Under the pieces are notes generated by a model. The model was not told the DNA's origin and did no database searches. It saw nothing but the letters and a program-made list of their open reading frames with translations. Both the position numbers and the translations under genes were made by a program. A stretch of 5,760 nt of DNA from Sphingomonadales bacterium UBA1936. GTDB lineage: Bacteria; Pseudomonadota; Alphaproteobacteria; Sphingomonadales; Sphingomonadaceae. Below, piece after piece: positions 1 to 5,760 of the stretch. How positions within the stretch are numbered: the first letter of the stretch is position 1; each line of letters starts with the position of its first letter. The stretch covers positions 1,566 to 7,325 of the forward strand of contig DDFE01000050.1 in NCBI GenBank assembly GCA_002336985.1, written 5' to 3'.

Positions 1-1041
1 CTGCCGGTGATCCAGACGGCCATGGGCTGGATTGCCGAACCGCAGCTCGTTGCCGCGACATCGGAGGCAGGCGGGTTCGGTTTCCTCGGTGCGGCCGTTA
101 TGAAGCCGCAGGAGGCAGCGGCGAAGATCGCGGACCTGCGTACGCGCACGAAGAAGCCGTTCGGCGTCAACTTCCACATGTTTCAGCCCGGCGCGAACGA
201 GATCGTCGAGGTGATCCTCGCCAACCGTGACCAGGTGCGCGCGGTGAGTTTCGGGCGTGGCCCCGATGCGCGCATGATTGGCCGTTTTCGTGATACCGGC
301 ATCCTCTGCGTGCCGACTGTCGGTGCCGTGAAGCATGCAAAGAAGATGGCGCAACTAGGCGTCGATATGGTCGTAGTGCAGGGCGGAGAAGGCGGCGGAC
401 ACACTGGCTCGGTCGCCTCGACCATACTGCTGCCACAAGTCCTCGATGCCGTGGATATTCCGGTCGTGGCGGCTGGAGGTTTTGCCGATGGCCGCGGGCT
501 TGCAGCGGCGCTTGCCTATGGCGCGGCGGGCATCGCGATGGGCACGCGGTTCCTGATGACCGCGGACAGCCCGGTCCCTGCTGCGGTCAAACAGCGTTAC
601 GTGTCGGCTGGTACCGACGATATCGTCGTCACGAGCAACATCGACGGCTTGCCGCAACGCATGATCCGCAACGCGGCTTTTGCGCGTTTCGGTAACGCGG
701 GGGCGATTGGTTCGCTGTGGAGTGCGGCGCGGGCGGGGCTGGCGACGAAGCGTGAAACAGGCGCTTCCTGGGCTGAATTGCTGCGGATGGCGCAAGGCCT
801 GCGCACGCATGGCGGGCTGAGCCTTTCGCAAGCGATACGCGCAGCGGCGGCGCCGCATCTGATCCAGCGGGCGGTTGTGGGTGGTGATGCCGAGGGCGGC
901 CTGATGGCAACGGGGGAAGTGGCCGGGCGGCTCGAAACCTTGCCCACCGTCGCGGCGCTCCTCGCCGATATTGAGCAGGAGGCCCGCGCGCGCATCGCCG
1001 CACTCGTTCCGGAAGTCCGGCCCCGCAGGAAGGTCGCCTGA
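1..1041 (+). CDS. ipdC: IpdC-like flavin oxidoreductase (nitronate monooxygenase family), 5' end outside window
   Basis: This is the 3' part of a TIM-barrel FMN enzyme of the nitronate monooxygenase/2-nitropropane dioxygenase family. The frame is open from base 1, and the first codons (L-P-V-I-Q-T-A-M-G-W) match a conserved segment that lies about 15 residues inside IpdC proteins, so the true start is upstream. The GTG at 7 is an internal Val codon. Visible motifs by window codon are QGGEGGGHTG at about 127-136, with His134 in the place of the family's active-site His, and AAGGFADGRG at about 157-166 followed by GAAGIAMGTRF, the FMN-phosphate region. From memory it resembles M. tuberculosis IpdC (Rv3553) along most of its length. 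IpdC is proposed to oxidise a hydroxylated hydroindane-carboxyl-CoA to HIEC-CoA, the substrate of the ring D hydrolase EchA20. The next gene is an echA20 homologue, which strongly supports this role over a true nitronate detoxification enzyme. The stop TGA (1039-1041) shares one base with the next start. Confidence 0.85.
   Translation: MPVIQTAMGWIAEPQLVAATSEAGGFGFLGAAVMKPQEAAAKIADLRTRTKKPFGVNFHMFQPGANEIVEVILANRDQVRAVSFGRGPDARMIGRFRDTGILCVPTVGAVKHAKKMAQLGVDMVVVQGGEGGGHTGSVASTILLPQVLDAVDIPVVAAGGFADGRGLAAALAYGAAGIAMGTRFLMTADSPVPAAVKQRYVSAGTDDIVVTSNIDGLPQRMIRNAAFARFGNAGAIGSLWSAARAGLATKRETGASWAELLRMAQGLRTHGGLSLSQAIRAAAAPHLIQRAVVGGDAEGGLMATGEVAGRLETLPTVAALLADIEQEARARIAALVPEVRPRRKVA
1027..1033 (+). 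promoter_or_regulatory. Ribosome binding site of the echA20-like gene
   Basis: The purine run AGGAAGG ends seven bases before the ATG at 1041. It lies inside the last codons of the preceding ipdC-like gene. It supports the ATG at 1041 as the true start and allows direct initiation in addition to coupling through the overlapping stop/start. Confidence 0.6.
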
Positions 1042-1790
1042 TGCCCATCCGCACCGAGATCCGCGACCGCATCGCCGAGATCGTTTTCGGTCATCCGCCG
1101 GTGAATGCATTCGACAGCGAAACCTGGAACAGCCTGCCCGGCATCATTCATGCGGCCGGCAGCAATCCCGATGTCCATGTCGTGCTCATCCGGGCCGAAG
1201 GACGCGGCTTTTGCGGCGGTGTCGATATAAAGGAAATGCAGGCGCATCCCGAGCGGATCACGGCACTCAACCGCGGCAATTTCCTGACGTTCAAGGCCGT
1301 GCGCGATTGCGAAGTGCCGGTGGTGACGGCGGTCCACAAGTTCGTGATCGGCGGCGGCATCGGCATCTGCGGAGCGAGCGATACGATCATCGCGGCGGAC
1401 GACGCCTATTTCTCGCTGCCCGAAATCGACCGCGGAGCGATGGGCGGCGCTTCGCACTTGTCGCGCATGTTGCCGCTGCACAAAGTGCGTGCCGCGTTCT
1501 TTACCGGCGGCAATATTCCCGCTGAAGAGGCGTATCGCCTGGGTGCAGTCGAGAAAGTCGTACCCGCCGATACGCTGCTGGAAGAAGCGCGAGCATTCGC
1601 CGGCATCATTGCGTCCAAATCGCGCAAGGCGCTCGTCCTCGCCAAGGAGGCACTCAACGGCCTCGAGCCGCGCGATGTCGATCGCGGCTATCGCTTCGAG
1701 CAGGGCTTCACCCTCGAAATGTACATGCACGAGGACAGCCAGAAGGCGCGAGATGCCTTTGTCGAAACCGGCAAGACGGCGAAATACTGA
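1041..1790 (+). CDS. echA20: EchA20-like crotonase, putative steroid ring D hydrolase
   Basis: A 249-residue crotonase-superfamily protein, complete, close in length to M. tuberculosis EchA20 (Rv3550, about 247 aa). Segments that match my memory of EchA20 include PPVNAF (19-24), RAEGRGFCGGVDIKEM (51-66, oxyanion-hole region), GGGIGICGASD (104-114), LPEIDRGAMGGASHLSRM (126-143) and the tail EQGFTLEM...RDAF (220-240). In ordinary enoyl-CoA hydratases two glutamates hydrate the double bond. Here the second one (rat Glu164) is kept as Glu128, while the first (rat Glu144) aligns with Gly108. This fits a hydrolase rather than a hydratase. EchA20 is reported to open ring D of HIEC-CoA hydrolytically, giving COCHEA-CoA. 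The enzyme is cytosolic, with no signal peptide or membrane segment. It starts at an ATG overlapping the preceding stop by one base and has a good Shine-Dalgarno. Its position directly after an ipdC-like gene repeats the functional grouping seen in actinobacteria. An undefined enoyl-CoA hydratase is the fallback call. Confidence 0.85.
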   Translation: MPIRTEIRDRIAEIVFGHPPVNAFDSETWNSLPGIIHAAGSNPDVHVVLIRAEGRGFCGGVDIKEMQAHPERITALNRGNFLTFKAVRDCEVPVVTAVHKFVIGGGIGICGASDTIIAADDAYFSLPEIDRGAMGGASHLSRMLPLHKVRAAFFTGGNIPAEEAYRLGAVEKVVPADTLLEEARAFAGIIASKSRKALVLAKEALNGLEPRDVDRGYRFEQGFTLEMYMHEDSQKARDAFVETGKTAKY

Positions 1791-2953
1791 TGGATCTCGC
1801 CTGTTCCCCTGCCGAACAAGCTTTCCGCGCCGAGGTACGCGCATGGCTTGAGGCTCATGTTCCTGCCGAACCGCTTCCGGATTTCGACTCTACACGCGAG
1901 GGGTTCGAGGCCCACCGCGAGTGGGAGCGTACATTGGCGAGCGGCAATTGGGGCATGGTCACCTGGCCCGTCGAATATGGCGGTCGCGGGCTGGACCTGA
2001 TCCGCTGGCTGATCTTCGAAGAGGAATATTACCGCGCCGGCGCGCCACTGCGCGTCAACCAAAACGGCATTTTCCTGCTCGGACCGACCCTCATCGAATA
2101 TGGCACGCCGGAGCAGAAGGCGCGCTTTCTGCCTCCGATGGCGGCGGGTGACGAGATATGGGCGCAGGCGTGGTCCGAGCCGACCGCGGGCAGCGACTTG
2201 GCCGGCGTGCGCGCAACAGTCACGCGCGACGGTGACGAATACGTCCTGTCCGGACACAAGATCTGGTCGTCGCGCGGCGTCCTTGCCGACTGGGCGTTCG
2301 GCCTGTTCCGTGCGCCGGGAAGCGAGCGGCACAAGGGCCTGTCGCTGATTCTGTTCCCGTTGAATGCGCCGGGCGTGACGGTGCAACCGATCAAGCGCTT
2401 GGACGGCAAACCGGTCTTCGCCGAAATCTTCCTCGACCAGGTGCGCGTGCCAGCCGCCAACCGGCTGGGCGACGAGGGCCAGGGCTGGGCAGTATGCATG
2501 TCGACAGCGGGCTTCGAACGCGGATTGATGCTGCGCAGTCCCGCCCGGTTTCAGGTCGCGGCGGCCAAGCTGGTCGACCTGTACCGCCGCCGTGCGGATC
2601 AGGTCGATCCGTCGGTCGCGACGGCGGTCATGCAGGCATGGATGGACGCCGACGCTTATGCGCTGTCGATCTACGCGACAGCGAGCCGGTTGATGGCGGG
2701 CGGTGCGATCGGGCCGGAAACGAGCACCAACAAGATCTTTTGGTCGGAACTCGACCTGGATCTCCACAAGACCGCGCTGTCGATGTTGGGCGCTGAGGCA
2801 GAACTGGCGGCGGATGCGCCCGACGGTTCGGCCGATCTCGACGACTGGCTCGACGGCTATGTCTTTTCGCTCGCCGGGCCGATCTATGCTGGGGCGAACG
2901 AAATTCAGCGCAACATCGTCGCCGAGCGAATGCTCGGCATGCCGAGAGCCTGA
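1790..2953 (+). CDS. Acyl-CoA dehydrogenase, FadE31/IpdE1-like, probable catalytic subunit of a heteromer
   Basis: A complete 387-residue acyl-CoA dehydrogenase with all three domains: helical N-terminal (about 1-122), beta middle domain (about 123-230) and helical C-terminal. Recognisable motifs are EEEYYRAGAP (77-86), AQAWSEPTAGSDLAGV (125-140, FAD/substrate contact), SGHKIWSSRG (154-163) and IYAGANEIQRNIVAER (365-380). Where medium-chain dehydrogenases carry the catalytic Glu (Y-E-G motif), this protein has Ala367. A glutamate sits instead at Glu243 in GFERG, the position used by isovaleryl-CoA dehydrogenase and by heterotetrameric steroid dehydrogenases such as ChsE and IpdE1. From memory the N-terminal half looks closer to FadE31 than to FadE30/IpdE1. 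A FadE31/32-type pair is associated with dehydrogenation of MOODA-CoA after ring C cleavage, and IpdE1-IpdE2 with the HIP side chain. The sequence does not settle which. The start ATG overlaps the previous TGA by one base with no strong Shine-Dalgarno, so translation is probably coupled. The next gene is the likely partner. Confidence 0.9.
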   Translation: MDLACSPAEQAFRAEVRAWLEAHVPAEPLPDFDSTREGFEAHREWERTLASGNWGMVTWPVEYGGRGLDLIRWLIFEEEYYRAGAPLRVNQNGIFLLGPTLIEYGTPEQKARFLPPMAAGDEIWAQAWSEPTAGSDLAGVRATVTRDGDEYVLSGHKIWSSRGVLADWAFGLFRAPGSERHKGLSLILFPLNAPGVTVQPIKRLDGKPVFAEIFLDQVRVPAANRLGDEGQGWAVCMSTAGFERGLMLRSPARFQVAAAKLVDLYRRRADQVDPSVATAVMQAWMDADAYALSIYATASRLMAGGAIGPETSTNKIFWSELDLDLHKTALSMLGAEAELAADAPDGSADLDDWLDGYVFSLAGPIYAGANEIQRNIVAERMLGMPRA

Positions 2954-2955
2954 TC

Positions 2956-4011
2956 ATGGATTTTCGCCTTACCGACGAACAGGAAATGCTCGCCGAGACG
3001 GTCGATGCGCTGTTCCGTGAAACCTGCACCGGCGCACATCTTCGGCAATTGCTCGAAAGCGGATCCGCCGTCGACGAGGGGCGCTGGGACCAGATCGTGG
3101 GCATGGGCCTGACTGGCGTGATGGCTACCGATGCGCTGGGCGGCAGTGGCTTGGGGCAGGTCGAAATGGCGCTGATCGCCATCGCCAGCGGTTATTGGGC
3201 GCTGCCGGAACCTTTGGTCGAACAGGCGGGTGTCGTGATCCCGATGATTTGCGACCTCGATGAAGGGATGTGCGTTCGCTCGGTCGGGGGCGAGCGTGTA
3301 GCGATCGGCCATCCGGCTAACCCGTTCGTTGCCGATGCGGACAGTGCAGTTGCGCTGCTGCTCGCCGATGGGGATGCCATCCACCTCGTCCGGCGTCAGG
3401 ACGTGACGCTGATCCGCCAGCAGAGCTTCGATCCGTTTCGCCGCTTGTTCCGGGTGGACTGGAAGCCTGTCGCCGACACGATAATCGCACAAGGGCGTGG
3501 TGTTGAAGACGCCTGGGCGGCGGCGCTGGATCGCGGCGCGCTTTTCGCGGCGGCGCAACTGCTTGGTATCGCGCAGCGCGCGATCGACATGGCCGCCGAT
3601 TATTCGAAGGAACGCCAGCAGTTTGGCAAGCCGATCGGGTCCTTCCAGGCGATCAAGCACCATCTCGCCAACGCACAGGTAAAGGTCGAGTTCGCCCGCC
3701 CGGTCATTCTCGCTGCCGCTGCTGCGGCACCGTCCGATCTCGCGCGGACGCGGATCAGCCATGCGAAACTGGCTGCCGCCGCCGCCGCCGATGCTGCAAC
3801 GCATGCTGCGGTCCAGGTCCACGGCGCGATGGGGTTCAGCTGGGAAGTTGATGTGCATTTCTTGCTCAAGCGCTCGCTGGCGATCGGACAGGCATGGGGG
3901 ACGACGGCGTTTCATCGCGCGCGGATTGCCGACCATATCTTGTCGGCGCCGCTGGGCCCCGACAGGACGTTCGACGCATCGAGGCAGGAGCGCGTGCATG
4001 AGTCCGCTTGA
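2956..4011 (+). CDS. Acyl-CoA dehydrogenase-like protein, probable non-catalytic partner subunit
   Basis: A complete 351-residue divergent acyl-CoA dehydrogenase. The N-terminal helical part starts MDFRLTDEQEMLAETV. The middle part (about 100-180) is weakly conserved and lacks the WSEP..GSD motif found in the gene before it. The C-terminal helical part keeps the FAD-contact motif YSKERQQFGKPIGSFQAIKH (216-235) and QVHGAMGFSWEVDVHFLLKR (287-306). The helix that carries the catalytic Glu in the partner reads ALDRGALFAAAQLLG (190-204), with Asp192-Arg193 and no glutamate there. No Glu is found in the Y-E-G position either. This is the pattern of the small subunits of alpha2beta2 dehydrogenases (ChsE2, IpdE2, FadE32/33), which help bind FAD but not catalysis. 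The N-terminal half of 273-281 is an Ala run coded by GCC repeats. It lies two bases after the first dehydrogenase gene with only a weak GAGAG upstream of the ATG, which favours coupled, equimolar synthesis. The 3' end overlaps the ligase gene by 14 bases. Confidence 0.88.
   Translation: MDFRLTDEQEMLAETVDALFRETCTGAHLRQLLESGSAVDEGRWDQIVGMGLTGVMATDALGGSGLGQVEMALIAIASGYWALPEPLVEQAGVVIPMICDLDEGMCVRSVGGERVAIGHPANPFVADADSAVALLLADGDAIHLVRRQDVTLIRQQSFDPFRRLFRVDWKPVADTIIAQGRGVEDAWAAALDRGALFAAAQLLGIAQRAIDMAADYSKERQQFGKPIGSFQAIKHHLANAQVKVEFARPVILAAAAAAPSDLARTRISHAKLAAAAAADAATHAAVQVHGAMGFSWEVDVHFLLKRSLAIGQAWGTTAFHRARIADHILSAPLGPDRTFDASRQERVHESA
3986..3990 (+). promoter_or_regulatory. Ribosome binding site of the acyl-CoA synthetase gene
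   Basis: AGGAG stands seven bases before the ATG at 3998, inside the end of the preceding dehydrogenase gene. It decides the start of the ligase: the same frame is open with an ATG as far up as 3761, but those extra codons overlap the conserved C-terminus of the dehydrogenase and look like a shadow. Confidence 0.7.
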
Positions 4012-5623
4012 GGTCGCCCGCTCGCTTCGTGCCGATCCGATCGATGCGGCCCGCTATCGTGCGGCCGGCCTGTGGAGCGACCTCACACTGTCGCAGCGTG
4101 TCGCGAAGCTGGCGGCGACAAAGCCCGAGCAGGATGCCTGGATCACGCCGGAAGGACGTATCGGTTGGGGAGCATATGATCGCGCCGCCGACCGGCTCGC
4201 GGCGCTGATCGTGGCAAAGGGATTGGCGCTTGGCGCGCGTATCGCGGTGCTGTTGCCCGATGGTCCCGCCGTGCACGTCGCGTTGCTGGCCGTCGAACGT
4301 GCCGGGATGATCGCGGTCGGCATCGGCGCGCGTGCGGGTCTGTCGGAAATCGCCCATCTGTTGAAGCGCACCGGTGCTGAACTGTTGATCTCGCACGCGC
4401 AGTTGCGCGACCGGACGATCGAGGCATTGGTCGAAGCGGTACAGGCCCAAGGCGCGCCGCTCATGGACTGGCTCGCTATCCCGGACCTGATTGCGGAACG
4501 GAACTGGAGCGCAGGTGAAGCGCCGGATCATGCGCCGTTTCCGAAACCCGATCCGGACGCCCTGTTCCTGATCAATTCGACCTCCGGCACGACGGGTATG
4601 CCGAAGTGCGTCATGCATACGCAAAACCGCTGGTTCTATTTCCACCAGCTGGCGGCGGATGCGGGACGATTTGGTCCGGACGAAATCTTCATGGGTGCCG
4701 TCCCTGCGCCGTTCGGGTTCGGGCTGTGGACAGCGCATTTCTCGCCGACGATCCTCGGCTGTCCGACAGTCGTGCTGCCGAAGTTCGATGCAGGCATCGC
4801 GCTCGACATGATCGAGCGGGAGCGGGTGACGGTGCTGTGCTGCGTCAGCACGCAGTTCATCATGCTGCTGAACGAGCAGGCCGAACGGCCCCGCGACCTG
4901 TCGTCGCTGCGATCGATGTTTACGGGCGGCGAAGCTGTGCCCTATCGGCGCGCCGCCGAGTTCGAGGAAGTGACGGGTGCCGCGGTCCTGCAATTCTATG
5001 GCTCCAATGAAACCGGCGCCTTAAGCCGGACCACGGCCGCCGACAGCCGCGACCGTCGCCTGACGACCGCGGGAAAGGTCATTCCGGAAATGGATGTCCG
5101 CCTGTTCGATCCGGCGACGGGGGCTGAGGTTCAAGGGCGCGGACAACCCGCCTGTCGTGGCCCAGCGACCTGCCTCGGCTATTGGGACGATGACGAGGCC
5201 AACGGAAAACTGTTCACGCCAGACGGCTGGATGTTGATGGGTGATATCGTCGAAATCGACGACGAGGATTACCTGCGCGTCGTCGGACGGACGTCGGAAT
5301 TCATCATCCGCGGCGGCAAGAACCTGTCGGCGCCGGCCATCGAGGCAGAGGTCGCGACGCACCCGTCGATCGCATTGGTTGCCGCTGTCCCGGCGCCAGA
5401 TGCCGTGTTCGGAGAGCGCGTGTGCATCTACGTCGCACCACGACCGAACCATGAAGTGACGCTGGAGGCGATCACCGATCACCTTGCGACGCGGGGCGTG
5501 TCGCGTGAGTGGTTCCCCGAATATCTCGTCCTGATGGATGACCTGCCCCGTTCGTCGGGCGGCAAGGTCGCCAAGGGCGAACTCGCCGCGGATGCGAAAC
5601 AGCGCTGGGCGGTGCCGGCATGA
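3998..5623 (+). CDS. AMP-forming acyl-CoA synthetase (acid-CoA ligase)
   Basis: A complete 541-residue member of the ANL adenylate-forming superfamily. It would activate a carboxylic acid with ATP and load it onto CoA. Motifs seen from the ATG at 3998 are the P-loop STSGTTGMPK (194-203), A5 FYGSNETG (333-340), RGPATCLGYW (387-396), MGDIVEID (414-421) with Arg431 of the hinge region in VVGRTSEFIIRGGKN (428-442), and the C-terminal PRSSGGKVAKGEL (517-529), where Lys523 is the expected catalytic lysine. All catalytic landmarks are present, so the enzyme should be active. The context makes a steroid-derived acid (HIP or a relative) the leading substrate. However, the sequence is longer than FadD3 (about 500 aa), and its N-terminal R-AAGLW-D-TL segment (21-31) and YGSNETG recall cyclohexanecarboxylate- or aryl-acid-type ligases more than FadD3. 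The start is set by AGGAG seven bases upstream. It overlaps the upstream gene by 14 bases and the downstream gene by 4. Confidence 0.9.
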   Translation: MSPLEVARSLRADPIDAARYRAAGLWSDLTLSQRVAKLAATKPEQDAWITPEGRIGWGAYDRAADRLAALIVAKGLALGARIAVLLPDGPAVHVALLAVERAGMIAVGIGARAGLSEIAHLLKRTGAELLISHAQLRDRTIEALVEAVQAQGAPLMDWLAIPDLIAERNWSAGEAPDHAPFPKPDPDALFLINSTSGTTGMPKCVMHTQNRWFYFHQLAADAGRFGPDEIFMGAVPAPFGFGLWTAHFSPTILGCPTVVLPKFDAGIALDMIERERVTVLCCVSTQFIMLLNEQAERPRDLSSLRSMFTGGEAVPYRRAAEFEEVTGAAVLQFYGSNETGALSRTTAADSRDRRLTTAGKVIPEMDVRLFDPATGAEVQGRGQPACRGPATCLGYWDDDEANGKLFTPDGWMLMGDIVEIDDEDYLRVVGRTSEFIIRGGKNLSAPAIEAEVATHPSIALVAAVPAPDAVFGERVCIYVAPRPNHEVTLEAITDHLATRGVSREWFPEYLVLMDDLPRSSGGKVAKGELAADAKQRWAVPA

Positions 5624-5760
5624 CGTACCAGAATTTGAAACTCGCCTATGATGGCCATACCGCTCGCGTCACGCTTGCGCGGCCCGACAAGCTCAATCCG
5701 CTCGACTGGTCCACGGTCAAGGAACTGAAGGCGGCGGTGACGGAAATCGAGGCGAGGCCG
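5620..5760 (+). CDS. Enoyl-CoA hydratase/isomerase family protein, 3' end outside window
   Basis: The first 47 codons of a crotonase-superfamily gene that runs off the window. Translation gives an N-terminus of the usual crotonase type: a strand (YQNLKLAYDGHTARVTLARP), then DKLNPLDW (24-31), equivalent to the RP-KLNAL motif of enoyl-CoA hydratases, then a helix. The ATG overlaps the ligase stop in an ATGA arrangement, and no clear Shine-Dalgarno is seen, so it is probably translated by coupling. It is a different paralogue from the EchA20-like protein upstream (shared family, little local identity). The active-site glutamates lie beyond the window, so hydratase, isomerase or hydrolase activity cannot be told apart. 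A hydration step following the paired acyl-CoA dehydrogenases is the natural guess. Confidence 0.85.
   Translation, partial: MTYQNLKLAYDGHTARVTLARPDKLNPLDWSTVKELKAAVTEIEARP

Noticed and set aside
7..9. GTG as the start of the first gene.
   Set aside because: It is a conserved internal Val in a Y-P-V-I-Q-T type segment. The frame is open to base 1, so the gene begins upstream of the window.
1..1041. A true nitronate monooxygenase/2-nitropropane dioxygenase for nitro-compound detoxification.
   Set aside because: The fold family is right, but the QGGEGGGHTG region and the echA20 neighbour point to the IpdC branch. A biochemical test would be needed to exclude it fully.
597..1844. Long open frame on the - strand opposite the ipdC-like and echA20-like genes.
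   Set aside because: It is rich in Arg/His/Ala with no recognisable fold, and it is antisense to two genes with clear family motifs. Long antisense frames are expected at this GC content.
1688..2767. Long - strand frame opposite the first acyl-CoA dehydrogenase.
   Set aside because: The translation is Arg-rich low-complexity with no motif, and the + strand protein is full length and conserved.
3761..3997. Upstream in-frame extension of the ligase, starting at ATG 3761.
   Set aside because: The added residues are a shadow of the conserved C-terminal part of the dehydrogenase. The ATG at 3998 has AGGAG at ideal spacing and gives a normal-length ligase.
2905..3999. Long - strand frame opposite the second acyl-CoA dehydrogenase.
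   Set aside because: No domain or ribosome binding site was recognised. It mirrors the + strand gene almost exactly, as expected of a codon-bias shadow.
3866..4993. Long - strand frame opposite the CoA ligase.
   Set aside because: No family resemblance, with an Arg/Gln/His-rich shadow composition. The + strand carries intact adenylation motifs.
1..5760. Mobile elements, CRISPR arrays, tRNAs, terminators or a new defence-type system.
   Set aside because: The window is coding end to end on one strand. I saw no inverted repeats, direct-repeat arrays, hairpin plus T-run or transposase motifs.

Overview
This window is a fully coding stretch of a high-GC bacterial chromosome or large replicon. 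It reads as the middle of a single + strand operon of CoA-ester catabolism genes. GC-rich codon use, the short overlapping gene joints and the protein flavour suggest a proteobacterium, most likely a sphingomonad-type alphaproteobacterium (Sphingomonas, Novosphingobium or a relative). This placement is inference from memory, because there is no rRNA or other phylogenetic marker here.

Layout, all on the + strand: (1) 1-1041, the 3' part of an IpdC-like flavin oxidoreductase of the nitronate monooxygenase fold; (2) 1041-1790, an EchA20-like crotonase, the putative steroid ring D hydrolase; (3) 1790-2953, a full-length acyl-CoA dehydrogenase resembling FadE31; (4) 2956-4011, a shorter, divergent acyl-CoA dehydrogenase that looks like its non-catalytic partner (FadE32/33/IpdE2 type); (5) 3998-5623, an AMP-forming acyl-CoA synthetase; (6) 5620-5760, the first 47 codons of another enoyl-CoA hydratase/isomerase. 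Successive genes overlap by 1, 1, 14 and 4 bases or lie 2 bases apart, so there is no room for internal promoters or terminators. None was seen.

The first two proteins are the most diagnostic. They resemble the actinobacterial IpdC and EchA20 proteins, which act on the last two rings (C and D) of the steroid nucleus after the hydroindane propionate intermediate (HIP) is formed. In that pathway IpdC makes the substrate of EchA20, EchA20 opens ring D, and IpdAB (not in the window, perhaps upstream) opens ring C. A FadE31/FadE32-type dehydrogenase pair is thought to act on the open-chain product MOODA-CoA. The ligase and the last crotonase would supply CoA activation and hydration steps. The likely job of the operon is therefore degradation of steroid rings C/D (sterols, bile acids or related compounds). 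The exact substrates of the dehydrogenase pair, the ligase and the last crotonase are not fixed by the sequence.

I see no mobile element, CRISPR array, RNA gene or clearly new system. The points most worth checking are the relocated catalytic glutamate in the paired dehydrogenases, the missing second glutamate in the ring D hydrolase, and a ligase that does not look like the canonical FadD3.
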